Positions 19,097 through 28,790 are shown, numbered from the stretch's first letter. The stretch is DNA of 64,000 nucleotides from Psychrobacter aquaticus CMS 56 (GCF_000471625.1 NZ_AUSW01000034.1:372001-436000), one strand, 5' to 3'. Numbers and translations: made by a program. The notes: a model not told the origin generated them from the letters alone.

Positions 19097-19109
19097 ATGG
19101 AATTTTTTT

Positions 19110-20690
19110 ATGAGTACAACCCCACTTGCCTTATTGTCGGTCTCCGATAAATCCAATATCGTTGAATTTGCACAAGGTCTTATTAAAGCAGGTTTTGGCT
19201 TATTATCTACCGGTGGTACTTATCGGTTACTCACAGAGAACAATGTTGCTGTGACCGAGGTGTCAGATTACACGGGCTTTCCTGAGATGATGGACGGCCG
19301 TGTTAAAACGCTACATCCTAAAATTCATGGTGGAATCTTAGGACGCCGCGGTACTGATGATGCAGTCATGAGTGACCACGCGATTGATCGTATTGATTTG
19401 GTTGTCGTAAATTTATATCCGTTCGCTGAAACCATCGCTCGGGCTGATGTCACCATGGAAGACGCCATCGAAAATATCGATATTGGTGGCCCTACCATGG
19501 TACGTTCAGCTGCAAAAAACCATGCCCACGTGGGTATCGTGACCGACCCAGCAGACTATGAGCGCATACTTGCCGCTTTGGGTGATGGCACGGAATTGAC
19601 AACGGCACTACGCTACGACTTAGCAGTCAAGGCTTTTGAGCACACAGCACAATACGACGGTATGATTGCCAATTTCTTAGGCAGCCGTGTCAATGAAAAC
19701 CAGCAGCCTGAGAGTTTTTCACGTACGTTTAATTTGCAGCTTGAGAAAGCTCAAGACCTTCGCTACGGCGAAAACCCACATCAAAACGCGGCCTTTTATA
19801 CCGAAAACCAGCCACTAAAAAGCCAACAGGCCTCTATTGCCACTGCGAAGCAATTACAAGGTAAAGCGCTGTCTTATAACAATATTGCTGATACGGACGC
19901 CGCCCTTGAATGCGTTAAAGCCTTTCATGCCCCTGCTTGCGTCATCGTTAAGCACGCCAATCCGTGCGGTGTCGCAGTCGATCATGATCAGGTAGCCGCT
20001 TATCGTACTGCGTTTAGTACTGATCCTGAATCTTCTTTTGGCGGTATTATTGCCTTTAACCGTCCATTGACGCTGGCCGCTGCCAAAGCAATTATCGACA
20101 ATCAATTCGTAGAAGTTATTATCGCCCCAAGTATTGAAGACGGTGTGCTTGAAGCGACTGCTACTAAGAAAAATGTCCGTGTATTGGTCTGCGGCGAACT
20201 TCCAGCGCCAGATCAGCGCGATACCCAGCTTGACTATAAGCGTGTCAATGGTGGTCTACTGGTACAAGAGCAAGATCTTGGCTTAATCACTGCTAATGAC
20301 CTAAAAATCGTCACTGATGTACAACCAACTGAAGCGCAAATAGCCGATCTGCTGTTCAGCTGGAATGTGGCAAAATATGTCAAATCGAATGCCATCGTTT
20401 ATGCAAAAGATCAGCGTACTATTGGTGTTGGTGCAGGTCAGATGAGCCGCGTCAACTCAGCACGTATTGCTGCTATCAAAGCGGAACATGCAGGGCTGGC
20501 GACAGAAGGCGCTGTTATGGCTTCTGATGCCTTCTTCCCGTTCCGTGATGGCATTGATAATGCCGCTGAAGTAGGCATTGCTGCTATTATTCAGCCGGGT
20601 GGCTCTATGCGCGATGACGAAACCATCGCGGCAGCAAATGAGCATGGTATCGCGATGGTATTCACTGGTATGCGCCATTTCCGCCATTAA
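19110..20690 (+). CDS. purH: bifunctional AICAR transformylase / IMP cyclohydrolase
   Basis: Carries out the last two steps of IMP synthesis. From the ATG at 19110 the protein is 526 residues, the normal length; an upstream ATG at 18999 would add 37 hydrophobic residues that read through the terminator hairpin and is rejected. The N-terminal cyclohydrolase (MGS-like) domain begins [11 protein letters not shown] and includes STGGTY and [14 protein letters not shown]. The transformylase domain has KHANPCGVA near 280 and ends GMRHFRH. Only a weak GGA ribosome site precedes the start. A bidirectional terminator follows. Confidence 0.96.
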   Translation: MSTTPLALLSVSDKSNIVEFAQGLIKAGFGLLSTGGTYRLLTENNVAVTEVSDYTGFPEMMDGRVKTLHPKIHGGILGRRGTDDAVMSDHAIDRIDLVVVNLYPFAETIARADVTMEDAIENIDIGGPTMVRSAAKNHAHVGIVTDPADYERILAALGDGTELTTALRYDLAVKAFEHTAQYDGMIANFLGSRVNENQQPESFSRTFNLQLEKAQDLRYGENPHQNAAFYTENQPLKSQQASIATAKQLQGKALSYNNIADTDAALECVKAFHAPACVIVKHANPCGVAVDHDQVAAYRTAFSTDPESSFGGIIAFNRPLTLAAAKAIIDNQFVEVIIAPSIEDGVLEATATKKNVRVLVCGELPAPDQRDTQLDYKRVNGGLLVQEQDLGLITANDLKIVTDVQPTEAQIADLLFSWNVAKYVKSNAIVYAKDQRTIGVGAGQMSRVNSARIAAIKAEHAGLATEGAVMASDAFFPFRDGIDNAAEVGIAAIIQPGGSMRDDETIAAANEHGIAMVFTGMRHFRH

Positions 20691-20783
20691 GCTGTTATAT
20701 GATCTTGTAGACTGATATAAATAGCCGTCATTATATTTAACGTCTATTCCTATTCAGTCTTCATGATAAAAGTATCACCCATT

Positions 20784-20821
20784 AAAAAAGCCACTGTATC
20801 AATTGATAAAGTGGCTTTTTT
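20784..20821. terminator. bidirectional intrinsic terminator
   Basis: AAAAAAGCCACT and its complement AAGTGGCTTTTTT flank a 12-base loop with T-runs on both strands, between convergent purH and ppiD. Confidence 0.92.
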
Positions 20822-20854
20822 ACGTCTAGCATTTAAGAATGATATAGCAAAGGG

Positions 20855-22729
20855 TTAACGTCCTTGCGCGTTTGCCATATTGGCATCATTGATCTCAACT
20901 TTATACATCAAACGCAAGTAATCTAGATAGTCTTGTAGCTGATCTTGACCTAAGTTATCACGAATGATCGTTGCAGTTTGCGCTCTTTGCATATCAGACA
21001 GCGGCGACTGCTGCTGCGTTTTGATACGGTCGCCGACCAACAAGGTCGCACCTGTCTCTGTTTCACTAGCAATAGCAACGACGCCGTTGTTAGCGGCCTG
21101 CTGACTAAAGGCCAAGCCGCGTTCTTTTTCTGTCAATAATGTGGTTTGACGATTGACTTCACCCAATGCCTGAAAGCTTACTGATTGCTTCTTGATATCA
21201 GCAGGGGTTTTAATACCAGCGGCTACTGCTTTGGCCTCTTTTAGCGCCAATGCGGTTGCCTTTTGCTGACGTAATGTTTGAGTAATTCTAGGCGTAGCTG
21301 CCGATAAAGTAAGCGTCTTAGTAGGACGATAATTACTCGGCTGTACCCATACCGTCCCATTACCCACTTCGATACCTGCTGTCACTGCCTGATCTTGAAT
21401 CGTAAACTCATCAAAGGCCTGCTTGATGACGGCTGGTTGCGACAGTACCGATTGATTGTTTTCTTTACGGTAATCCTTGAGACGTTTTAGTGTTACGTTC
21501 TCTTGCTGAGCAATATCTTCGATACTAAAGCCATCTGCCGCCAAGTCATTAATCGATGTCACTTTATCTGCATAAATTTCCTGACGCTTATATTCTTTCG
21601 CTTTAGCCGTTAATTCGCCACGCATGCTTTCTAAGCTTGCTACTTTGGCACCATTGTCTTCGGTTATAGTAAATATCTGATAACCAAAGCTGGTCTTGAC
21701 AGGTGCGGTGACCTCACCAACACTTAAGCCTTCCAAGGCTTTTTCAACAGTGGCGGCATCATTACCAAACACAGAGGGGTTAAAGCGACCAATATCACCA
21801 CCAGTCTCTCCTGATGGATCATCTGACTCGGTTTTGGCCAATGCCGCAAAAGTTTCGCCTTTGTTTAGGCGGGCTTTGATTTTGTCTGCTCTAGCCTTGG
21901 CATCATCACCAGTTAATAATATTTGGCTGATTCTACGCTCGTCGACGACTGCCAGCCCTTGCTTGTAAGCTTCATATTGCTGCTGCAAGTCTGCTGTAGT
22001 AACCTCATTCACTTGAATGGTCCGAGGGCTAAGCTGAATATAAGCCAAATCTACCATCGCTGCACTTTTTAGCTTGTCTTTATTGGCATCATAATACGCT
22101 TGTATATCATTTTTGCTCAACGTAACTTGGTCTTGATACTCTTTCCAATCAAAACGATGTAGCCAAATATTACGCGACTCAAGTTGTAGGTCAATCAATT
22201 GACTGACAGCTTTCATTGGATAGACGGCTGTACCAACGATACTGGCATTGAGCTGATCAAGGCTTAACTGGTTACGAAACTCAGAGAACAGCTGATCTTT
22301 TGTCATACCGCGCTGACGCAAAAAATTTGCAAATTGATCGTTAGAGAAGTTACCCTCAGCATCTTGAAAGACTTCTTCTTGACGCAATAAACGATTAATA
22401 GTGTCATCAGACACAGTCATACCAAGCTTACCTGCTTGCTGCTCTAATAAGGTGCGATCTATAAGACCCTTTAGCACTTGTTCGTGCAGCACATCTTCAT
22501 TCAATAAACTGGCATCATCAACTTGCTCTAATATTTCAGTACGACGGTTGTTTACGGCAGTCTGATACTCGGACAACCCTACGCTTGCTTCACCCACCTG
22601 AGCGATTTGGTTGGGATCAACCCCGCCGCCAAAATAGCTTTCGACACCCAATAGAGCGAGGGGCGATAGGCATAAAATCAATAAAATGCGACCTGGCCAG
22701 CTTTTTAAGAAATCGCGCAATTTATCCAT
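20855..22729 (-). CDS. ppiD: periplasmic folding chaperone PpiD (SurA_N / parvulin)
   Basis: A 624-residue inner-membrane-anchored periplasmic chaperone that helps newly exported proteins leave the Sec translocon. One membrane helix at about 12-28 follows a short cytoplasmic DKLRDFLKSWPGR. A SurA-like N-terminal domain with QVLKGLIDR-type segments spans about 35-180. A parvulin-like domain around 265-360 contains RRISQILL and ETGGDIGRF, and a long C-terminal region follows. Length and layout equal Escherichia coli PpiD (623). It lies downstream of hupB on the same strand, the conserved order, but a terminator and repeat copy B separate them. Confidence 0.94.
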   Translation of the reverse strand: MDKLRDFLKSWPGRILLILCLSPLALLGVESYFGGGVDPNQIAQVGEASVGLSEYQTAVNNRRTEILEQVDDASLLNEDVLHEQVLKGLIDRTLLEQQAGKLGMTVSDDTINRLLRQEEVFQDAEGNFSNDQFANFLRQRGMTKDQLFSEFRNQLSLDQLNASIVGTAVYPMKAVSQLIDLQLESRNIWLHRFDWKEYQDQVTLSKNDIQAYYDANKDKLKSAAMVDLAYIQLSPRTIQVNEVTTADLQQQYEAYKQGLAVVDERRISQILLTGDDAKARADKIKARLNKGETFAALAKTESDDPSGETGGDIGRFNPSVFGNDAATVEKALEGLSVGEVTAPVKTSFGYQIFTITEDNGAKVASLESMRGELTAKAKEYKRQEIYADKVTSINDLAADGFSIEDIAQQENVTLKRLKDYRKENNQSVLSQPAVIKQAFDEFTIQDQAVTAGIEVGNGTVWVQPSNYRPTKTLTLSAATPRITQTLRQQKATALALKEAKAVAAGIKTPADIKKQSVSFQALGEVNRQTTLLTEKERGLAFSQQAANNGVVAIASETETGATLLVGDRIKTQQQSPLSDMQRAQTATIIRDNLGQDQLQDYLDYLRLMYKVEINDANMANAQGR

Positions 22730-22849
22730 AGTTATCTCTGCTTTATTAACCTATATTGATGAAAAACCATTGTAATACTATTATTAATATCAATGCTATC
22801 TAAGCCAGCAATGGTAAGAGTAAAAAACGTGTACATTTCGTGTAGAGAA

Positions 22850-22958
22850 ATACCATTCACAAAAATCAGAGTAGCAAGGAAAACGAGTGCAAGTACTACG
22901 GATGATAAGCGAAACGAGTTTGACACAGCTAATCGTATTTCTTGGGTTTGGTATAATA
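22850..22958 (+). repeat. ~107-bp dispersed repeat, copy B
   Basis: Shares with copy A the blocks AAAAATCAGAGTAGCAAGG, AGTACTACGG and AACGAGTTTGACACAGCTAA (within the middle and right arm) and the end GGGTTTGGTATAA. It lies in the hupB-ppiD gap, in the upstream region of ppiD. A 64-codon minus-strand frame over it is not a gene. Confidence 0.85.
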
Positions 22959-23064
22959 AGGTCAGTTAAAGCGCCTTATCTAAATAACGCCTCTAGCGCG
23001 CGCCCTATGATACGTGATTTTTGACACATACTCAAAATATTCACGTTGTCTGATACAAACTATA

Positions 23065-23108
23065 GCGATAAAAAAAGCACCCAATATATAGGTGCTTTTT
23101 TTATCGCT
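23065..23108. terminator. strong bidirectional terminator downstream of hupB
   Basis: A perfect 17-bp stem from GCGATAAAAAAAGCACC to its complement around a 9-base loop, with T-runs on both strands. It ends hupB transcripts and so separates hupB from ppiD. Confidence 0.95.
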
Positions 23109-23152
23109 TCACTCTTAACTTATGCGCTAAGAGTTCGCTTTAAAAGAATAGC

Positions 23153-23425
23153 TTAGTTTAAGCGTTCTTTTAAGTTTTTACCAGCTTTGAAGCTTGGTAC
23201 TTTACTGGCTGGAATGCTAAGCTCTTCACCAGTCTTAGGATTACGGCCAGTACGGGCTTTACGGTCTTTTACGCTAAAAGTACCAAAACCAACTAGTGAG
23301 ATGCTATCGCCAGCTTCTAACGCTTCGCCAACACTTTCCATCACTGCATTTAATGCATCGCCAGCTTGAGTTTTGTTTAGACCGCTTTTTTCTGCAATGC
23401 TATCAATTAATTCTGACTTATTCAT
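23153..23425 (-). CDS. hupB: DNA-binding protein HU-beta
   Basis: Histone-like nucleoid protein. The 90 residues are a textbook [18 protein letters not shown] at the start, [18 protein letters not shown] with the DNA-inserting RNPKTGEE arm at about 55-68, and the ending [18 protein letters not shown] precedes the ATG with a 7-base spacer. It is upstream of ppiD, as in many gammaproteobacteria, but followed by a strong terminator. A second HU-fold gene at 42961-43266 is IHF-beta. Confidence 0.97.
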   Translation of the reverse strand: MNKSELIDSIAEKSGLNKTQAGDALNAVMESVGEALEAGDSISLVGFGTFSVKDRKARTGRNPKTGEELSIPASKVPSFKAGKNLKERLN

Positions 23426-23920
23426 AAAATTTCCTTCAAGTTTAAGGGGGGTAATAAACGCTCACGCCAAGTATTGTAACGCTCTCATAGCATTTAAGCA
23501 ATAAAAACCAACTGACTGGCGTATTAACAGGTTTCGCTTTGTTATCGTCTTTATATCAAGGCAGCATAAGGAGCGCAAGCAATTTTACATATTTTCGCCC
23601 ACTGTACTACGTATTTGACACCCAATGTTACGCAAAGCATCTGCAACAATTCTACTAGTGCACTATTTTAACCAAAACATCTATCGTATTATGATTCAAA
23701 TGCGTTGCTAAATCGCATCAATACATTGCCAGTCATAAATATCAGTGTCTTTACTGACGATCAAATTGTAAGGTAATAATTTATTAACTGACAGAAACTA
23801 GCGTTACTTTTTATTATAAAGACGTTAGTATAAGCAAAATGTGACTACATATCTCAGATCGATGTTAACTCTTGGTTTATTTTTGCCTCTCATTTGCCAA
23901 ATAAAAAACGGATTATTTAC
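23426..23920. other. 495-bp divergent intergenic region
   Basis: AT-rich, between divergent hupB and the UbiJ-like gene. No credible gene, tRNA or repeat seen. Promoters for both genes must lie here but I cannot place them with confidence. Confidence 0.5.
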
Positions 23921-24565
23921 ATGAAGCGTTCTACGTTGTCTCACTCTTTTCTTAATATCATTCTGGTGTTCATCGAGTCGGCGCTGACACTTTTGTTACG
24001 TTTAGATCCCGAACTACGTAAAGCTGCTTATCCGCTTGCCAAACAAGGCACTGTCGTGGCACTGCGCTTGTATTTGCCACATGTCGAGATCTTTGCTACC
24101 TTTAGCACAAAAGGCGTGCTATTAGACGCTCAACTACCTATTGACCGTAGTGAGCCTGATGTCATCATCAATGCCTACAGCATCCAAATCATCAATGCGA
24201 TTACCACTCACGATAGCGAAACGACGGAAAAGCTACAAATGCGTGGTGAGTCTGTGCAGGTGCAGTTGGTGAAGCAATTTATCATGCAGCTCGGGCTTGG
24301 TAGCTTAATTCAAGGTTTGATTAAGAAATTCAAAGGCGGTAAAAGCAAACAGGACCTGACTGAAGCTGAAATGGCAGACAAAAAAAACAGCTATCAGTTA
24401 CGCATTAAAGAACAGCAGACCCAAATCAATACATTAACCATGAAAAACCGTGAACTTGAAACAACCTTGAAAGAGTCGCAAAGCAAACAAAAAACGCTTA
24501 TTATCGTAACCGTTGTTTCCATTATCGGTATGATTGGTGCCATCATAGCGCTATTAATGAACTAA
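23921..24565 (+). CDS. uncharacterised UbiJ/SCP2-like protein with coiled coil and C-terminal membrane anchor
   Basis: Not a gene I can name. The first 130 residues recall UbiJ and other SCP2-fold lipid-binding proteins: FIESALTLLLRLDPELRKAA, a beta-rich stretch, PDVIINAYSIQIINAI, then LQMRGESVQVQLVKQF. The match is from memory of UbiJ and is suggestive only. A Lys/Gln/Glu-rich coiled coil covers about 150-188 and a single hydrophobic helix about 190-212 ends the 214-residue protein, implying tail anchoring with the bulk in the cytoplasm. ATG 23921 follows GGA at 8 bases; a TTG at 23894 is less likely. A terminator follows. It precedes iscR but has its own transcription unit. Confidence 0.7.
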   Translation: MKRSTLSHSFLNIILVFIESALTLLLRLDPELRKAAYPLAKQGTVVALRLYLPHVEIFATFSTKGVLLDAQLPIDRSEPDVIINAYSIQIINAITTHDSETTEKLQMRGESVQVQLVKQFIMQLGLGSLIQGLIKKFKGGKSKQDLTEAEMADKKNSYQLRIKEQQTQINTLTMKNRELETTLKESQSKQKTLIIVTVVSIIGMIGAIIALLMN

Positions 24566-24598
24566 TTTTAATCCTGTCATAATGTCTTGTTAAATGAA

Positions 24599-24636
24599 GC
24601 GTTTGATGCCGAGCAAAGGGTGTCAAACGCTTTTTT
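24599..24636 (+). terminator. intrinsic terminator
   Basis: GCGTTTGA and TCAAACGC form an 8-bp stem around a 16-base loop, followed by TTTTTTC. It ends the transcript of the UbiJ-like gene. Confidence 0.8.
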
Positions 24637-24796
24637 CTTTTTGGACTATTTTCTGTCATTGAGCACAGACTCATCATTTAAAATCAATATTCTTGCAATT
24701 GATACCATTTCCCTTACTCTTAGCCCTTCTCTGACACTCATTATTTTTATCAATCGTAGTAATAAGCCAGATTAACCATTCAACCACATTTTAATC

Positions 24797-24826
24797 TTGA
24801 CTAAATTACTCAGGATTAAGTATAAT
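24797..24826 (+). promoter_or_regulatory. iscR promoter overlapping a type 1 IscR-like site
   Basis: TTGACT (24797-24802) and TATAAT (24821-24826) are 18 bases apart. The stretch TTGACTAAATTACTCAGGAT over the -35 resembles the Escherichia coli iscR upstream site bound by [2Fe-2S]-IscR. This predicts self-repression of the isc operon. The transcript would have a leader of about 165 bases. The promoter is seen; IscR binding is inferred from the family. Confidence 0.75.
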
Positions 24827-24997
24827 TGTCCTAATCGTTGCACACATCGGGTTAATCATCTGTTGTTTAATAACGATAAGACACAACTTAGCCAGTATAT
24901 AATTTGCTTAGTAGCTTTTGTTTTACTCACTGCTACTACTTTTATTTCGCTAAGATCGTTGTTAAATAAAAATAACATAATAGTTTGGAGATAACAC

Positions 24998-25507
24998 ATG
25001 CGTTTGACTACTCGAGGCAGATATGCCGTTACTGCATTACTAGATTTGGCGCTGCAAACCAGCCAACAAGATAGCGCGGTGTCCTTATCTGATATTGCTA
25101 AACGGCAATCGATTTCTATCTCTTACCTTGAACAGTTATTTTCCAAGCTTCGCAAACGTGGCCTTGTTACCAGTATTCGCGGTGCCGCTGGTGGTTATCA
25201 CTTAGCCAAACCCTTGCATGAAATAGATGTGATGAGTATTATTTCTGCCGTCGATGAATCTGTTAATGCAATGCAGTGTGAAGGACGCGGGGACTGTCAA
25301 GGTGGTACAATGTGTTTAACGCATGACTTATGGTGTGCTCTATCCAATCATATTGAACAGTACTTGAAAAATATAACATTAGCGCAATTATTAGATATGG
25401 AAAATGTGCAGTCAGTTTCAGAACGTCAGCACATATCCGCAAAAGATATTTCTCTAAAAGACATCAATACCATTACCCTATCGAACAGCGAGGCAAACCC
25501 AGCATGA
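24998..25507 (+). CDS. iscR: Fe-S cluster regulator IscR
   Basis: Rrf2-family repressor that senses Fe-S supply with its own [2Fe-2S] cluster. The winged helix at the N-terminus starts [19 protein letters not shown] and continues [18 protein letters not shown]. Three cluster cysteines appear in [13 protein letters not shown] near residues 92-104, with the usual spacing. At 169 residues it is normal length, with a polar tail. GGAG lies 7 bases before the ATG. The stop overlaps the iscS start (ATGA), showing translational coupling. Confidence 0.97.
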   Translation: MRLTTRGRYAVTALLDLALQTSQQDSAVSLSDIAKRQSISISYLEQLFSKLRKRGLVTSIRGAAGGYHLAKPLHEIDVMSIISAVDESVNAMQCEGRGDCQGGTMCLTHDLWCALSNHIEQYLKNITLAQLLDMENVQSVSERQHISAKDISLKDINTITLSNSEANPA

Positions 25508-26730
25508 GCCAACATAACAACCTTATATACTTAGATTATGCCGCCACCACGCCAGTTGCTAAATCAGTAGCTGCGAAAATGAGCGAGTATTTGACTGTAG
25601 ATGGCATCTTTGGTAATCCAGCCTCGCGCTCACATGGCTATGGCTGGCAAGCAGAAGAAGCCGTAGAAACAGCACGACAGCAAGTTGCTGACGTCATTAA
25701 TGCTGATCCACGCGAAATCGTCTTTACCTCTGGCGCAACTGAGTCTGACAACCTAGCTATTAAAGGTGCAGCACACTTCTATCAGTCTCGTGGTAAGCAC
25801 ATTATCACTAGTAAAATTGAACACAAAGCAGTACTTGATACTTGCCGTGAGCTTGAGCAAGAAGGTTTTGAGATTACTTATCTTGAGCCTCAACCAAGCA
25901 CTGGCCTTATTTTGCCTGAACAAGTTAAAGCAGCCCTGCGTGATGACACGATTTTAGTCTCACTCATGATGGTGAACAACGAGCTTGGCACCATTACTGA
26001 TGTCACTGCCATTGGTGAGATCACTCGTGCAGCTGGTATTGTATTCCATGTTGACGGTGCTCAGTCTGTCGGTAAAATATTGATCAATCTTGAAGAGATG
26101 AAAATCGACTTGATGAGCTTTTCAGGTCATAAAGCCTATGGTCCTAAAGGCATTGGTGCTTTATTTGTTCGTCGTAAGCCTCGTATCCGCTTGAAAGCGG
26201 AGCAGCACGGGGGTGGTCATGAGCGTGGTATGCGTTCAGGAACATTACCAACGCATCAAATCGTTGGTCTTGGTGCGGCTTTTACTCTCGCCAATGACAG
26301 TTATAAAGAAGACAACGCCCATGCTGCAAAATTGCGCCAAAAGCTGTGGGATGGACTACAAGATATCGAAGAGATTTATCTAAATGGCGACCTAGAAAAC
26401 AGCGTACCTAACATTGTGAACATCAGCTTTAACTTTGTTGAAGGTGAATCTCTCATGATGTCGCTAAAAGACTTAGCCGTATCGTCAGGTTCAGCCTGTA
26501 CCTCAGCGACGCTTGAGCCATCATATGTATTACGCGCTATTGGTCGCCCAGATGAATTAGCACACAGCTCAATCCGCTTTAGTTTTGGTCGTTATACCAC
26601 TGAAGAAGATATCGATACTGTAATCAAGCAAATGCATGAAGCGGTCGATAAATTACGTGCCCTATCACCACTTTGGGATATGTACCAAGAAGGTGTTGAT
26701 TTAGATTCAGTCGAATGGGCTGAGCACTAA
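25504..26730 (+). CDS. iscS: cysteine desulfurase IscS
   Basis: Pyridoxal-phosphate enzyme that takes sulphur from cysteine for Fe-S clusters, tRNA thiolation and cofactors. The 408 residues show [10 protein letters not shown] at the start, the HVDGAQSVG block near 184, the PLP lysine in [12 protein letters not shown] near 211, and the catalytic loop [16 protein letters not shown] near 331, with its persulphide cysteine. It overlaps iscR by 4 bases. A 170-base gap with a strong hairpin separates it from iscU. Confidence 0.98.
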   Translation: MSQHNNLIYLDYAATTPVAKSVAAKMSEYLTVDGIFGNPASRSHGYGWQAEEAVETARQQVADVINADPREIVFTSGATESDNLAIKGAAHFYQSRGKHIITSKIEHKAVLDTCRELEQEGFEITYLEPQPSTGLILPEQVKAALRDDTILVSLMMVNNELGTITDVTAIGEITRAAGIVFHVDGAQSVGKILINLEEMKIDLMSFSGHKAYGPKGIGALFVRRKPRIRLKAEQHGGGHERGMRSGTLPTHQIVGLGAAFTLANDSYKEDNAHAAKLRQKLWDGLQDIEEIYLNGDLENSVPNIVNISFNFVEGESLMMSLKDLAVSSGSACTSATLEPSYVLRAIGRPDELAHSSIRFSFGRYTTEEDIDTVIKQMHEAVDKLRALSPLWDMYQEGVDLDSVEWAEH

Positions 26731-26834
26731 AATCAAACACAGAGCGTAATACAGCTTCAAATATATTTATTAAACGATTGATCAGACAATTATAAATCCA
26801 GTTTTTATTAACTAAATGTTTGACCCCAATTATC

Positions 26835-26877
26835 GATGAGTGGGTAGTATTTCAAAGTTAATAATCTACCACTCATC
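26835..26877 (+). repeat. hairpin in the iscU leader
   Basis: GATGAGTGGGTAG and CTACCACTCATC pair over 12 bases with one bulged G around an 18-base loop. The hairpin ends 9 bases before the iscU ribosome binding site AGGAG (26886-26890). There is no T-run, so a role in mRNA processing, stability or translation is more likely than termination. Structure is read directly; role is inferred. Confidence 0.75.
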
Positions 26878-26898
26878 ATCTAACCAGGAGAAAACCCC

Positions 26899-27309
26899 AT
26901 GGCCTATAGTGACCAAGTTATTGATCATTACGAAAATCCACGCAACGTTGGCAATCTTGATAAAAATGCCAAAAATGTTGGTACTGGTATGGTCGGTGCC
27001 CCAGCCTGTGGCGATGTGATGCGTCTACAAATCCAAGTCGACGATAATGGTATTATCGAAGATGCGCGTTTCAAAACTTATGGTTGCGGCTCTGCAATTG
27101 CTTCAAGCTCGCTCGTTACTGAGTGGCTAAAAGGTAAAAGCTTGGATCAAGCTGGCGAAATCAAAAACAACGATATCGCTAAAGAGCTGGCATTACCGCC
27201 TGTAAAAGTGCATTGCTCTGTTCTTGCAGAAGACGCCATTAAAGCGGCTATTAGCGATTATAAAGGTAAGCATGCCACAGCAGTAGTAACAGAAGAAGCT
27301 GTCAGCTAG
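26899..27309 (+). CDS. iscU: Fe-S cluster scaffold IscU
   Basis: Scaffold on which [2Fe-2S] clusters are built from IscS sulphur, then released by HscA/HscB. The 136 residues carry the three ligand cysteines in GAPACGDVM near 34, TYGCGSAIASSS near 60 and VHCSVLAEDAI near 104, plus LPPVK, the HscA-binding LPPVK motif. It is a little longer than the usual 128 residues, by a short C-terminal tail. A hairpin lies just upstream and a terminator-like hairpin just downstream. Confidence 0.98.
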   Translation: MAYSDQVIDHYENPRNVGNLDKNAKNVGTGMVGAPACGDVMRLQIQVDDNGIIEDARFKTYGCGSAIASSSLVTEWLKGKSLDQAGEIKNNDIAKELALPPVKVHCSVLAEDAIKAAISDYKGKHATAVVTEEAVS

Positions 27310-27378
27310 ACCATATCGCTGTGGCGTTATGTTAGCAAAGCTAAAGTAGTGATACGTTAAACAGCTACTGAGGCTAAA

Positions 27379-27418
27379 GAGGTGACAATGACACTTATGT
27401 AATTGTCACCTTTTATTT
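27379..27418 (+). terminator. terminator-like hairpin inside the isc operon
   Basis: AGGTGACAAT and ATTGTCACCT are perfect complements around a 12-base loop, followed by TTTATTTT. It lies between iscU and iscA. It would lower expression of iscA-hscBA-fdx relative to iscRSU, unless a promoter lies after it. Confidence 0.8.
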
Positions 27419-27515
27419 TCTAGCGTACTGTTTTGGCAATCTCTTCAACTTGATTGCCAGTTTATATAAATTTTTTATTGATATTTATGATTATTAATAG
27501 TCAATGGGAGTTGGC

Positions 27516-27836
27516 ATGATTGAAATGACAGAACGCGCCGCTCAGCATGTTCGAGACTTTTTGGACAATCGCGGTAAAGGTGAAGGTATTCGAGTTGGTA
27601 TCCGTACGGCGGGTTGCTCGGGCTTAGCTTATGTTTTAGAGTTTGTAGATACCCCTGACGAGAATGACACGCGCTATGAAAGTCGCGGCGTTAGTATATT
27701 TATTGACCCTAAAAGCTTAGTCTATTTAGATGGTTTGTTAATGGACTACGAAAAAGAAGGTCTAAACGAAGGCTTCAAATTCACCAATCCCAATCAGAAA
27801 GGGGAATGTGGTTGCGGTGAGTCTTTTACCGTTTGA
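27516..27836 (+). CDS. iscA: Fe-S cluster assembly protein IscA
   Basis: A-type carrier that receives iron or clusters and passes them to [4Fe-4S] enzymes. From ATG 27516 it is 106 residues, the normal size. The three conserved cysteines are in [10 protein letters not shown] near 35 and GECGCGES near 99-101. An ATG four codons earlier is rejected because GGGAG lies 5 bases before 27516 and overlaps the earlier start. Confidence 0.97.
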   Translation: MIEMTERAAQHVRDFLDNRGKGEGIRVGIRTAGCSGLAYVLEFVDTPDENDTRYESRGVSIFIDPKSLVYLDGLLMDYEKEGLNEGFKFTNPNQKGECGCGESFTV

Positions 27837-27999
27837 TAACTTGATCGCAAAAAGCTTTTCTACCTATATACAATCAATAACGGGTCTGGTTTTATCAGTG
27901 TCATTGTTAATAATAACAATGTAGCTAAAAAGCCAAGTAGAGAAAAATTTTTAGGCAAACGCAGATTTTAAAAACAAATAAAAAAGCAAGGCGTATGAT

Positions 28000-28581
28000 A
28001 TGACAGACATTACTCCAGAAGCACAGTTTGATAACTTCTTTGCCCTATTTGAGCAGCCTGTACAATTTGAAGTCAATCAAGCCAGTCTTGATCAACATCT
28101 GCGCCTGTTACAGAAACGCTATCACCCTGATAATGTTGCCAAAAACTTAACAGATGCTGCTGAAGCCCAACAGCATTCTGAGCAAGCCTCAGCACTCATC
28201 AATCAAGCGTATCAAACCTTAAGCGCGCCTGATAGCCGTGCCAGCTATCTGTTAGATATGGCAGATCAAGCACAAAATGTGGAACACTCAATCGCAGACT
28301 TAGATTTTTTAGAAGACGCGATGGAAATGCGAATGGACTTGGATGACGCTATTAATAGCAAAGATCTTCCAAATTTACAGCAGCTACATCCTCAAATTAC
28401 AGAACGTCTAACAGAACAGTCTGAGCGCTTTGATAGTGCTTACAAAAACCAAGACTGGCAAACGGCAATTGATGCGACACAAAAGCTGAAATTTTTGGTC
28501 AAATTGAATGCGGATGTGACGACTGGTCTTGATGACGTCGCCACTGCTGAACATTCAGATGACGATGATCTGTACGTTTAG
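28000..28581 (+). CDS. hscB: co-chaperone HscB
   Basis: J-domain partner of HscA in Fe-S cluster transfer from IscU. The J-domain contains the HPD motif in RYHPDNVAK near residue 42 and the following LINQAYQTLSAPDSRASYLL. A C-terminal three-helix domain that binds IscU covers about 90-175. At 193 residues it is slightly longer than Escherichia coli HscB (171), by an acidic tail ending SDDDDLYV. It sits in the normal isc order between iscA and hscA. Confidence 0.95.
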   Translation: MTDITPEAQFDNFFALFEQPVQFEVNQASLDQHLRLLQKRYHPDNVAKNLTDAAEAQQHSEQASALINQAYQTLSAPDSRASYLLDMADQAQNVEHSIADLDFLEDAMEMRMDLDDAINSKDLPNLQQLHPQITERLTEQSERFDSAYKNQDWQTAIDATQKLKFLVKLNADVTTGLDDVATAEHSDDDDLYV

Positions 28582-28790
28582 ATAACTATAAACTACATGT
28601 CTTATTCAAGAGTTATATTCTAAATATTGGGTTAAAATAGTATCGTCTATACCTTATAATCTCTGGCTTTAAACCAGCTTAGCTACTGAACGTCCTATCA
28701 TTAGAATGAAGATGTAGCCGTTAAGCTATAATACTGCCTATGCTATGTTTGCCCCATTTCACTTATTCATTTTATCTCTGAGTTATCCTT

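Noticed and set aside
18999..19109. N-terminal extension of purH (37 hydrophobic residues)
   Set aside because: The extension is encoded by the intergenic terminator region; the protein has normal family length from 19110.
22732..22926. 64-codon minus-strand frame before ppiD
   Set aside because: Most of it lies in repeat copy B and it has no family resemblance.
24797..24994. 65-codon plus-strand frame in the iscR leader
   Set aside because: Starts inside the promoter -35 element, has no ribosome site and ends in AT-rich low-complexity sequence.
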